DNA of 64,000 bases, taken from assembly GCA_009777995.1 (NCBI GenBank), contig WRKT01000003.1, positions 62,001-126,000 on the forward strand, given 5' to 3'. How positions within the stretch are numbered: the first letter of the stretch is position 1; every line of letters starts with the position of its first letter. Origin of the DNA: Treponema sp. (lineage in GTDB: Bacteria; Spirochaetota; Spirochaetia; Treponematales; Breznakiellaceae). The notes under the pieces are model-generated. The model was given only the letters and a program-made list of their open reading frames with translations. It did no database searches and was not told where the DNA came from. Positions 35,877-43,095 of this stretch are shown piece after piece. The position numbers were made by a program, and so were the translations under genes.

Positions 35877-36686
35877 ATGGAAAACAATAAACCGGTACTT
35901 GAGTTCTACGAAAATAACGAGAATGAAGATAACCGTATAAACAGAAGCCGCCTTGAGTTCGTCCGTACAAAAGAGCTTATATGCAGGGTCTTGCCTGAAA
36001 ACAAGATCAGAATTATTGATCTCTGCGGTGCCACAGGGCACTATGCCTATTGGCTTGCTAAAAAAGGCCACGAGGTGCATTTGAGGGATCTTTCTCCAAG
36101 GCATATAACCGAAGCAAAGGCCAACGAAAAAAACTATAATGCAAAACTTGCATCAATTGCCCTCGGAGACGCTCGTTCTACTGAATGTGAAGACAATTCG
36201 TTCGACATGGTCTTGCTTATGGGCGCACTATACCATCTCCAAGTAAAGGAAGACCGTCTGCAATGCTTAAAAGAAGTAAACAGAATCCTTAAACCCGGGG
36301 GAACAGCCGTCTTCGCATATATTAATCGTTATGCCTCCATGCTTGATGGTTTTCTAAGAGGCTTTATAGACGACCCTGCCTTCAGAAAAATAGTAGATAA
36401 CGATATTGCAACAGGCAGACATGTAAACGCAGACAACAACCCGAATTACTTTACCAATGCATTTTTCCATACAACAGACGAAATTCACGGCGAATTATTA
36501 CAGACAAACTTTTGCAATACAATGCTTTTTGCTGTTGAAGGTTTTGGAGTATTTTTAAACCATGAAGAGTATTTTAAGGATGAAGAAAAGTTAAGGACTC
36601 TGCTGCATTATATAAGGATTACTGAACAAAACATGGAAATGATTGGATTATCCGACCATCTGCTTGTGATTTGTAAAAAAACTTAG
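35877..36686 (+). CDS. Class I SAM-dependent methyltransferase
   Basis: 269 residues. Motif I IIDLCGATGHYAYWLA, motif II around HEVHLRDLSPRH, and a motif IV/V region SFDMVLLMGALYHLQ followed by LKEVNRILKPGGTAVFAYI are typical of the UbiE/Methyltransf_11 group. Substrate is not readable. It starts 3 nt after the CPBP gene, so probably belongs to the GntR operon. Its 3' end overlaps the convergent retropepsin-like gene by 68 nt, an unusually long antisense overlap. Confidence 0.88.
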   Translation: MENNKPVLEFYENNENEDNRINRSRLEFVRTKELICRVLPENKIRIIDLCGATGHYAYWLAKKGHEVHLRDLSPRHITEAKANEKNYNAKLASIALGDARSTECEDNSFDMVLLMGALYHLQVKEDRLQCLKEVNRILKPGGTAVFAYINRYASMLDGFLRGFIDDPAFRKIVDNDIATGRHVNADNNPNYFTNAFFHTTDEIHGELLQTNFCNTMLFAVEGFGVFLNHEEYFKDEEKLRTLLHYIRITEQNMEMIGLSDHLLVICKKT

Positions 36687-37107
36687 GTAAAATACAATAA
36701 TTTAATAACACCCATTTAGCAACTCTGGTTGTTTTAGCTTTCCTGTCAATTATCATTTTCCAGTTATTCATAACATTTGTTCCGATAAGGATATCGCTTG
36801 CAAATTCACCGGTGTATTCTGCGGCAAAAGCAACTATACGCTCAAGAGCAAAATCTTTTATCATTATCTTTTCGATTGAGTAGGCTTCGGCTTCTACGGT
36901 AGTACCGCCTATTTTATACTCTCGTGTAAATCCTAAGGGATGCCCGGATAATACTGCAAGGCGTTTGGGTATCAATGTGTTGTAGCATCCAAGGTCAAAA
37001 AACAAGGTAATATTTTCATAAAGTGCATTATGTATATTATATATTCTTGCGTTAGATTTATAACGATGTTTAAACTCTGGCAGCAACTCCAATGTCATAC
37101 ATTCCAT
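36619..37107 (-). CDS. Retropepsin-like aspartyl protease family protein
   Basis: 162 residues. The pattern FFDLGCYNTLIPKRLAVLSG matches the active-site region of retropepsin-like proteins, with DLG in place of the usual D(T/S)G. ASDILIGTNVMNNWKMIIDRK is the second diagnostic stretch (hydrophobic strand-Gly followed by the flap-side strand). Only one catalytic Asp would be supplied per monomer, so a dimer is expected. The ATG at 37107 has AAAGGAGG 9 nt upstream, embedded in the preceding gene. The gene overlaps that upstream gene by 38 nt and the methyltransferase by 68 nt on the other strand. Substrate unknown. Confidence 0.7.
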   Translation of the reverse strand: MECMTLELLPEFKHRYKSNARIYNIHNALYENITLFFDLGCYNTLIPKRLAVLSGHPLGFTREYKIGGTTVEAEAYSIEKIMIKDFALERIVAFAAEYTGEFASDILIGTNVMNNWKMIIDRKAKTTRVAKWVLLNYCILPKFFYKSQADGRIIQSFPCFVQ

Positions 37108-37348
37108 AAACTACATCCTCCTTTGGTGCATAGGCGAATGTAAGAAGTGCCTGCCCCTTATACCTATTTACAATAATTTGGTGTAAGGCATCCCAGTCTT
37201 CTTCTGTTCCATCTCCGTAGTAAACAACCCACCCCGTTGACCCCGATGTTGAACTTGGCTCCGATTCAAAAATGACCCATTTTCCATCGTATTCAAAATT
37301 GAGATCCCTACGATTTGTGAGCTTCCTGTCTTTAACTTCCGTTATCAT
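37070..37348 (-). CDS. Small hypothetical protein coupled to the retropepsin-like gene
   Basis: 92 residues, ATG with GGGAG 8 nt upstream. No family recognised. The sequence is polar with several aromatic residues (WVIFESEP, GSTGWVVYYGDGTEEDWDAL) and looks like a compact alpha/beta domain. Its 3' end contains the ribosome binding site and first 38 nt of the next gene, so the pair should be translated together in fixed ratio. A toxin-antitoxin or protease-substrate pairing is possible, but nothing in the sequence proves it. Confidence 0.6.
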   Translation of the reverse strand: MITEVKDRKLTNRRDLNFEYDGKWVIFESEPSSTSGSTGWVVYYGDGTEEDWDALHQIIVNRYKGQALLTFAYAPKEDVVYGMYDIGVAARV

Positions 37349-37433
37349 GGTTCAACTCCCGACATACAATATAACATAAAAATAGCAAAAAATCAGCAAT
37401 ACGGCCCTACCAGGACGAAATTTCTGTGTAAAA

Positions 37434-37530
37434 CCGGAAGCCCTTGACCCGAAGAGCCAATACCTTCCGGTGTAACCGGAAGGTCTTGACCCGAAGAGCC
37501 AAGGGCTTCCGGCTTGCGGAAGCCCTTGAC
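37434..37530. repeat. Hairpin-forming short tandem repeat upstream of cooS
   Basis: Three direct copies of CGGAAG-NN-CTTGAC end at 37448, 37490 and 37530 (spacing 42 and 40 bp). Between them are two perfect inverted repeats: ACCTTCCGG/CCGGAAGGT (37462-37484, loop 5) and AAGGGCTTCCG/CGGAAGCCCTT (37501-37527, loop 5). An 18-bp direct repeat CTTGACCCGAAGAGCCAA occurs at 37443 and 37485. It resembles small palindromic repeat elements; the last copy supplies the -35 box of the cooS promoter. Confidence 0.75.
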
Positions 37531-37554
37531 AGGAAGGCATTTTTTCCATATTAT
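37526..37554 (+). promoter_or_regulatory. Sigma-70-like promoter of the CO dehydrogenase operon
   Basis: TTGACA (37526-37531), 17-bp spacer, TATTAT (37549-37554). The -35 box is the end of the upstream repeat element. Confidence 0.75.
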
Positions 37555-37555
37555 T

Positions 37556-37585
37556 GATAATAATAGTTATTTGACACTTATTATC
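37556..37585 (+). promoter_or_regulatory. Possible operator: inverted repeat in the cooS leader
   Basis: GATAATAA (37556-37563) and TTATTATC (37578-37585) are exact inverted copies separated by 14 bp, placed right after the -10 box. With flanking bases the match is TTGATAATAA against TTATTATCGA. This is where a repressor would bind. It is not a clear FNR or CooA consensus site. Confidence 0.45.
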
Positions 37586-37612
37586 GACTAATGTCTATCG
37601 AGGAGAAATGCC

Positions 37613-39499
37613 ATGAACGAAAGCAATTTCGGGTGCAGAACTTGTGCCAGCGCCGATAAACACCTTGGCGAGTTTATCGCGAATCTGCCTATGGAGACTT
37701 CCCATCATAGGGTGGAGAGTCAGGAAACAAAGTGCGGCTTTGGGCTGCAGGGAGTGTGTTGCAGACTTTGCGCAAACGGGCCTTGCAGGATCAGCCCCGA
37801 TGCACCTAAGGGTATCTGCGGTGCAAATGCAGACGTTATGGTTACCCGTAATCTGCTGAGGGCCGTTGCCTCGGGCTCGGGTTGTTATATCCATGTAGTT
37901 GAAAATACTGCACTAAATCTAAAGAACACCGCCCTTGAAAAGGGTAAGCTACGGGGCCTTGAAACCCTTGAGCGTCTTTGTAAAATGTTCGGTGTTTCAG
38001 GGAAGGACGAATACGAAAAGGCCCTGAATGTGGCTGATGCAGTATTGAAAGACCTTCATAAGCCCGAATACGAAAAAATGGAACTGGTAGAAAAGGTCGC
38101 CTACGCTCCCCGTTTTAAATTGTGGCAGGAACTTGGCATACTCCCCGGCGGTGCGAAGGCTGAAGTTTTTAAGGGAGTCGTAAAGACTTCCACTAACCTT
38201 AACTCGGACCCGGTTAACATGCTGCTTGACTGCTTAAAACTTGGCATTTCAACCGGAATTTATGGCCTGACCCTTACCAACTTGCTTAACGACGTGCTTC
38301 TCGGCGAGCCTGAAATCCGCCCTGCACCTGTCGGTCTTCGTGTAATTGATCCTGATTATATCAATATAATGATTACAGGCCACCAGCATACAATGTTCGT
38401 GCATTTGCAAAATAGGCTGATGGATGACGATGTTGTAGCCAAGGCAAAGGCTGCAGGGGCAAAGGGCTTTAAGATCGTAGGCTGTACCTGCGTTGGTCAG
38501 GACCTCCAGCTTCGCGGTGCCCATTATACAGACATTTTCACAGGCCATGCAGGAAATAACTACGCGAGCGAAGCCATCATTGCCACAGGCGCAATTGATG
38601 CAGTGCTATCCGAGTTTAACTGTACCCTGCCGGGAATTGAAACAGTTTGTGATGAGTTGCTTGTAAGGCAGATATGTATTGATGATGTTGCTAAAAAGTC
38701 AAATGCTGAGTTTATCCCCTTTAACTTTGCAGAGAGGGAGAAACACAGTAACGAAATTATCGATAAAATTATTGCAACCTATAAGGAGAGGCGACCGAAG
38801 GTAAAATTAAACCTGCTCCCCGATCACGGAAACGAAGCGACCCTTACCGGGGTAAGCGAAGTATCACTTAAAAAATTCCTTGGCGGAACTTGGAAGCCCC
38901 TTATCGACCTGATTGTAAGCGGAGATATCAAGGGTGTTGCTGCTGTTGTCGGCTGCTCAAGTCTTGTCTCGGGCGGCTATGATGTGCTTACAGTGGGTCT
39001 TGTAAAGGAGCTGATTGCGCGTGACATTATCGTGCTGACAGCGGGCTGCTCTTCAGGCGGAATCGAGAACGTGGGCCTTATGGTTCCGGGTGCGGCAGAA
39101 CTGGCGGGCCCAAAGCTAAAGGCTATCTGTCAAAAACTGGGTATCCCGCCTGTGCTGAACTTCGGGCCCTGTCTCGCAATCGGCCGTTTAGAGTTAGTCG
39201 CAACAGAGCTTGCAGAGGCTCTTAACATAGACATTCCCCAGCTTCCCCTCGTGCTTTCTGCGCCGCAGTGGCTTGAGGAGCAGGCCCTTGCAGACGGCTG
39301 TTTCGGTCTCGCTCTCGGACTGCCAATCCACCTCGGGCTTCCCCCCTATGTTTCGGGGAGCAAGGTTGCAGTCCAGGTACTCACGCAGGACATGAAATCC
39401 CTTACAGGGGGCCATGTGCTTATTAATAATGATGCCAAAGAATCTGCCTACCTTCTTGAGGGCATCATTTTAGAAAAGCGCGCTGCCTTAAAGATTTAA
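37613..39499 (+). CDS. cooS: Anaerobic carbon monoxide dehydrogenase, catalytic subunit (CooS), atypical active site
   Basis: 628 residues, the family length. CooS interconverts CO and CO2 at a Ni-Fe-S C-cluster. B- and D-cluster cysteines are all present (C41, C49, C50, C53, C58, C69; KCGFGLQGVCCRLCANGPCRI). Aligned by eye to my memory of C. hydrogenoformans CODH-II, the C-cluster ligands are also kept: His257, Cys293, Cys337, Cys448, Cys479 and Cys520. However, the catalytic His93 position is Tyr92, the following histidines of the proton path are missing, and the Lys563 position is Gln557 (WLEEQALADG). The usual GSCVDNSR loop reads GPCLAIGR. An extra CRTC (C8, C11) lies at the N-terminus. 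ATG with GAGGAG upstream; followed 12 bp later by cooF. CO oxidation by this protein should not be taken for granted. Confidence 0.93.
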   Translation: MNESNFGCRTCASADKHLGEFIANLPMETSHHRVESQETKCGFGLQGVCCRLCANGPCRISPDAPKGICGANADVMVTRNLLRAVASGSGCYIHVVENTALNLKNTALEKGKLRGLETLERLCKMFGVSGKDEYEKALNVADAVLKDLHKPEYEKMELVEKVAYAPRFKLWQELGILPGGAKAEVFKGVVKTSTNLNSDPVNMLLDCLKLGISTGIYGLTLTNLLNDVLLGEPEIRPAPVGLRVIDPDYINIMITGHQHTMFVHLQNRLMDDDVVAKAKAAGAKGFKIVGCTCVGQDLQLRGAHYTDIFTGHAGNNYASEAIIATGAIDAVLSEFNCTLPGIETVCDELLVRQICIDDVAKKSNAEFIPFNFAEREKHSNEIIDKIIATYKERRPKVKLNLLPDHGNEATLTGVSEVSLKKFLGGTWKPLIDLIVSGDIKGVAAVVGCSSLVSGGYDVLTVGLVKELIARDIIVLTAGCSSGGIENVGLMVPGAAELAGPKLKAICQKLGIPPVLNFGPCLAIGRLELVATELAEALNIDIPQLPLVLSAPQWLEEQALADGCFGLALGLPIHLGLPPYVSGSKVAVQVLTQDMKSLTGGHVLINNDAKESAYLLEGIILEKRAALKI

Positions 39500-39511
39500 G
39501 GGAGGCCGATT

Positions 39512-40003
39512 ATGAAACGTATTTTAATTGATAAGGATAAATGCGAGGGCTGCAAAAACTGTACCTTTGCCTGTATGAATGCTCACCGGCCTGACAGGGA
39601 AGCGGGGAAGGGTAGTTTCTATGACCTTGACCTGAGTGACCCAAGAAATGAGGCCCGTCATGCAATTGTAAATACTGTTAAGGGAAAGTATGTTCCTGTT
39701 TTTTGCCGTCACTGTGCAGTCCCCGATTGTGTGCAGGCATGTATGTCCGGCGCACTAAAGAAGGACCCTGTAACAGGTCATGTGCAGTGGGACGAGAAGC
39801 GCTGCGGCACCTGCTTTATGTGCGTTATGAGCTGCCCCTACGGAAACTGCAAACCCGACAGAGTGACACATTCCAAGGTGCTGAAGTGCGACTTTTGTAA
39901 GGGTCTTACCGGCACCGAGGATGATGAAGAAAAGCCGAGTTGCGTGGACTCATGTCCCACTAAGGCTCTTCATGTCGAGGAAGTTGATGGAGGTTATGCA
40001 TGA
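39512..40003 (+). CDS. cooF: CooF-like 4Fe-4S electron-transfer protein
   Basis: 163 residues with cysteines for four [4Fe-4S] clusters: CEGCKNCTFAC near the start, CRHCAVPDCVQAC, CGTCFMCVMSCPYGNC, and CDFC with CVDSCP near the end. This HycB/CooF arrangement accepts electrons from CooS. Its stop overlaps the ATG of the flavin oxidoreductase by 4 nt, so the electron path CooS to CooF to the flavoprotein is likely. Confidence 0.92.
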   Translation: MKRILIDKDKCEGCKNCTFACMNAHRPDREAGKGSFYDLDLSDPRNEARHAIVNTVKGKYVPVFCRHCAVPDCVQACMSGALKKDPVTGHVQWDEKRCGTCFMCVMSCPYGNCKPDRVTHSKVLKCDFCKGLTGTEDDEEKPSCVDSCPTKALHVEEVDGGYA

Positions 40004-41247
40004 AACACCTTGTAATAGGCGCAGGTGCTGCAGGAATAAGTGCAGTTAGAATGATCCTGAAAGAAGCACCAAATGACTCTATTGTAATCGTGTCAAAGGA
40101 TGAGGAAGTACATTCACGATGCATGCTCCATAAAGTTATTTCAGGGGAGCGCAGTCCTGAAAGTATAAATTTTATTAATGATGATATTCTTGATTCTCCA
40201 AGAGTACAGTGGATAAAGGGCAAGACCATTACCCGCCTTGATGCTCCGACAAAGACTGCTTATGCAGGAGATGAAAAAATAGCATCGGGAGATACAGTGC
40301 TTGTTGCAACCGGCTCTGACAGTATAATCCCGCCCATTGGTCAGCTTAAAACCGCAAAGAATGCCTTTGGCCTACGCCATCTTATCGACGCAAAGGCTAT
40401 TGCAGAGCATGCAAAAATGGCCAAGAAGATTGCAGTGGTTGGAGCGGGGCTCGTGGGCCTTGATGCAGTATATGGAATTCTAACAGCGGCAGGCGGTGCA
40501 AAAAAAGATATTACTGTTATTGATATGGCTCCCTCTGTGCTTGCAATTAATCTTGATGCCCATGCAGCAGGAACCTACCAAAAGCTTTTTGAAAAGAAGG
40601 GCGTAAAGTTCCATCTTTCTGCAAAGTTTATGAACACTAAAAGTAACGGGGATAATATCAGTTCACTTGAACTGGAAGACGGGACTGTCATTCCCTGCGA
40701 CATGGTGATAGTCGCTGTTGGTGTGCGTCCTTCCACTGCCATCCTTGAAATGCCCGATGACACAGGAGCTAAAAAGCCGCCTCTGAAAGTTAAGGTCGAT
40801 GATTATCTTGCGACAAATATCCCGGGGATTTTTGCGGCGGGCGATGTCACAGGGCTTTCAGGTATTTGGCCTAACGCCCAGAAGCAGGGAGAAATGGCTG
40901 CCTATAATATGACGGGAACCAAGTGGGCCTACGATGACCGCTTTGCCTTAAAAAACACGGTTAACTTTTTTGACCTATTATCGCTTTCTGTAGGAATTAT
41001 TAATCCGCAAGAGGGAGATGAGGTTTTAATCCAGGAAGACATGAATAATTACAGGAAGCTCATTTTAAGAGAAGGTGTTCCTGTCGGTGTCATTCTTCAG
41101 GGAGAAATCGGTGGAAGCGGCTTTTGGCAGCACTTAATTAAAAATGGTATTCGCATAGATAATCTAGGCAAGTCGCCATGGAAGGTGAGCTATGCGGATT
41201 TCTTTGGCTGTTTTGATAATGGTGAGTATAAGTGGGAAATGCCTTAG
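40000..41247 (+). CDS. FAD/NAD(P)-dependent oxidoreductase (CODH-associated)
   Basis: 415 residues of the pyridine nucleotide-disulphide oxidoreductase type 2 fold. FAD site VIGAGAAGISAVR at residues about 5-17; NAD(P) site IAVVGAGLVGLDAVYG around residue 147; FAD-closing motif GIFAAGDVTGL. No redox CxxxxC disulphide is seen, so it resembles the FNOR proteins found beside cooS-cooF, which pass electrons to NAD(P)+. Cofactor choice is not readable. It overlaps cooF by 4 nt and the next gene by 16 nt. Confidence 0.9.
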   Translation: MKHLVIGAGAAGISAVRMILKEAPNDSIVIVSKDEEVHSRCMLHKVISGERSPESINFINDDILDSPRVQWIKGKTITRLDAPTKTAYAGDEKIASGDTVLVATGSDSIIPPIGQLKTAKNAFGLRHLIDAKAIAEHAKMAKKIAVVGAGLVGLDAVYGILTAAGGAKKDITVIDMAPSVLAINLDAHAAGTYQKLFEKKGVKFHLSAKFMNTKSNGDNISSLELEDGTVIPCDMVIVAVGVRPSTAILEMPDDTGAKKPPLKVKVDDYLATNIPGIFAAGDVTGLSGIWPNAQKQGEMAAYNMTGTKWAYDDRFALKNTVNFFDLLSLSVGIINPQEGDEVLIQEDMNNYRKLILREGVPVGVILQGEIGGSGFWQHLIKNGIRIDNLGKSPWKVSYADFFGCFDNGEYKWEMP

Positions 41248-42056
41248 AACGCGATAGAATGATTCACGCCGGAATCGTGGACACAATAGAGTCCACGGTT
41301 CTGTCGGGGACCATGTGCCAGAAATTATGGCAAAACATGTGGCTTGACCCGATAATAAAAATAATTCCTGCCGGAAATGAGAAAATCGGAGATTTCAAGA
41401 AACATGTCTCTCCCTCTCATTTAATGCCGGAAGATATTTTACCCGGTGCAAAGAGTATAATCTCTTATTTTATTCCGTTCCATGAAAGTATCCCGAACAG
41501 TAACATCGAAGGGGAGAATGCTTCAATAGAATGGGCAGGGGCCTATGTAAAAACCAATAAGCTGATTACTATAATTGCTGACAATATCGAGGCTTTTATG
41601 GGTGAGCATGGCTATAAATCAGGAAAATTACCAGCAACTCACAATTACAATAAAGAAGATTTAATCAGCAATTGGTCTCATAGGCATATCGCATACCTTG
41701 CAGGCATTGGTACTTTCGGAAGGAACAATATGTTCATTACCGAGTCCGGCTGCTGCGGAAGGCTTGGGAGCATTATTATAGACTATGAGTTTAGTGAATA
41801 TGAGCAGGTTGAAGAGCCAAGAGAAAGGTGTATCTCCAAGTCAGGCAAAACCTGTGATATCTGTATTAGTCGATGCATGGTCGGTGCCTACAGCGCCGGG
41901 GCCGGCGGCAACTATACCTTTGACCGCCATAAATGCCATGAGCAATGCCTTAAAAACGGCGAGCTATACGAAAAGCTTGGCGCTGCCGATGTTTGTGGGA
42001 AATGTGTAGTCGGCCTTCCCTGCTCAACCGGGGAGCCTGCTCGAGCAACTAAATAA
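41232..42056 (+). CDS. QueG-like iron-sulfur protein in the CODH operon
   Basis: 274 residues from GTG, overlapping the flavoprotein gene. The centre YLAGIGTFGRNNMFITESGCCGRLGSIIIDYEF resembles the corrinoid-binding part of epoxyqueuosine reductase (QueG) and reductive dehalogenases. The C-terminal third has ferredoxin-like cysteines CDICISRC and CHEQC, with CGKCVVGLPC at the end. It is shorter than QueG and lacks its C-terminal HEAT part. It may be a corrinoid or Fe-S electron carrier or accessory factor for CooS. The known nickel-insertion ATPase CooC is not in the window. The gene ends 8 nt inside the convergent amidohydrolase. Confidence 0.7.
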   Translation: MGNALERDRMIHAGIVDTIESTVLSGTMCQKLWQNMWLDPIIKIIPAGNEKIGDFKKHVSPSHLMPEDILPGAKSIISYFIPFHESIPNSNIEGENASIEWAGAYVKTNKLITIIADNIEAFMGEHGYKSGKLPATHNYNKEDLISNWSHRHIAYLAGIGTFGRNNMFITESGCCGRLGSIIIDYEFSEYEQVEEPRERCISKSGKTCDICISRCMVGAYSAGAGGNYTFDRHKCHEQCLKNGELYEKLGAADVCGKCVVGLPCSTGEPARATK

Positions 42057-43095
42057 AAACCCATTCGCCTTCTATAATAATAGCAATGGGCTCTATCACT
42101 TTGTTAACGTTAAAATGCTTATTATGGCTGTCAATGAATGGCGGATCGATAAGTTTCTTTTCTCGAATCCTGAATATTGTTGCATTCTTCCCGGGGTCTG
42201 AGCACCAATTGCTAAGCCCAAGGCGATCTGCAGGGATTTTGGTCACTGCTTTTATCACTTCTATAAGGGTCATACCAAGGGAGAGAAATTTTGACATTGT
42301 ATGTGAAAGGCTGTAGACGGGACCTCCTATGTTCCTAAAATGAAGGTCTGTGCTGATGCTGAACTCATTCTTTTTTTGCCTGACAGCTTTTTCTGCTATG
42401 TCAATGCTAAGGCTTGCAGCTCCGTGAGCTACATCAAGTAAAATTCCTTTTGATAGAGCTTCGGATAACTCATAAATCGGATTCCCTGAATCGTCCCAGA
42501 GAGGACTTTCTTTCCCGTGAAAGCAGTGAGAGACTATATCACCCTTTCTCATGAGTGAAAGATTCTCAGCATTACCAGGGGGATTCTCGCCAAAATGAAT
42601 CATTATTGGGCATTCTGCAAGATTTGCTGCTTGGACTGCACGTTGCAACGGCAGAGTGCCTCTGTCTTCAACGATAAGTCCACTGCTTCTTACTTTGATT
42701 CCTGCGATTAGCTCGGGGTTCGCTTTAACGCAGGCGGCTGTTTTTTGCGGATCAAGTCTCCTCATGTCATGACTTTCCTGCAGGCTTGTAAGACCAATTG
42801 AACTGATATTTAAAAAAGTCAAAACCTTTGTTTTATATCTTGGGAGGACATAGTCACGAAATCCCGGGAAAGTTTCTTCGCCTGCACTTCCCGCATCGAC
42901 TAGAAGATGAACTCCTGTTTTAATTCCAATATCGTCGGGTTTTAAGCTTAATGATGTAACTCCATGGTATACATGGCAATGAAAATCTATCCATGGGGGG
43001 CTTATGTATAAATCAGTTTCAGAAAGAGTCTTTGGGCAATTCAATGAAACTTCTTCTATATTCCCTGTGCACGGGTTTACAAAGTTTAAAGTCAT
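42049..43095 (-). CDS. Amidohydrolase/deacetylase family metallohydrolase
   Basis: 348 residues of the amidohydrolase superfamily (dihydroorotase-like). The metal motif HxH is in WIDFHCHVYHG. Other metal-site pieces are IAGIKVRSSG (lysine to be carboxylated), MIHFGENP, VSHCFHGKES and the late Asp in STDLHFRNIGG. The substrate is unknown; relatives include D-aminoacylase-like enzymes and the EF_0837 group. It is the third gene of a minus-strand operon, overlapping the threonine-synthase-like gene by 4 nt, which suggests joint amino acid catabolism. Confidence 0.82.
   Translation of the reverse strand: MTLNFVNPCTGNIEEVSLNCPKTLSETDLYISPPWIDFHCHVYHGVTSLSLKPDDIGIKTGVHLLVDAGSAGEETFPGFRDYVLPRYKTKVLTFLNISSIGLTSLQESHDMRRLDPQKTAACVKANPELIAGIKVRSSGLIVEDRGTLPLQRAVQAANLAECPIMIHFGENPPGNAENLSLMRKGDIVSHCFHGKESPLWDDSGNPIYELSEALSKGILLDVAHGAASLSIDIAEKAVRQKKNEFSISTDLHFRNIGGPVYSLSHTMSKFLSLGMTLIEVIKAVTKIPADRLGLSNWCSDPGKNATIFRIREKKLIDPPFIDSHNKHFNVNKVIEPIAIIIEGEWVFI

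Noticed and set aside
37352-37549. 65-residue minus-strand frame with repeated GSRxSG peptides
   Set aside because: It is produced by the hairpin-rich repeat element; no ribosome binding site was seen and it overlaps the cooS promoter.
37571-37599. A second cooS promoter starting at TTGACA 37571
   Set aside because: At 17-bp spacing the -10 would be TCTATC, a poor match; the upstream pair TTGACA/TATTAT is much better.
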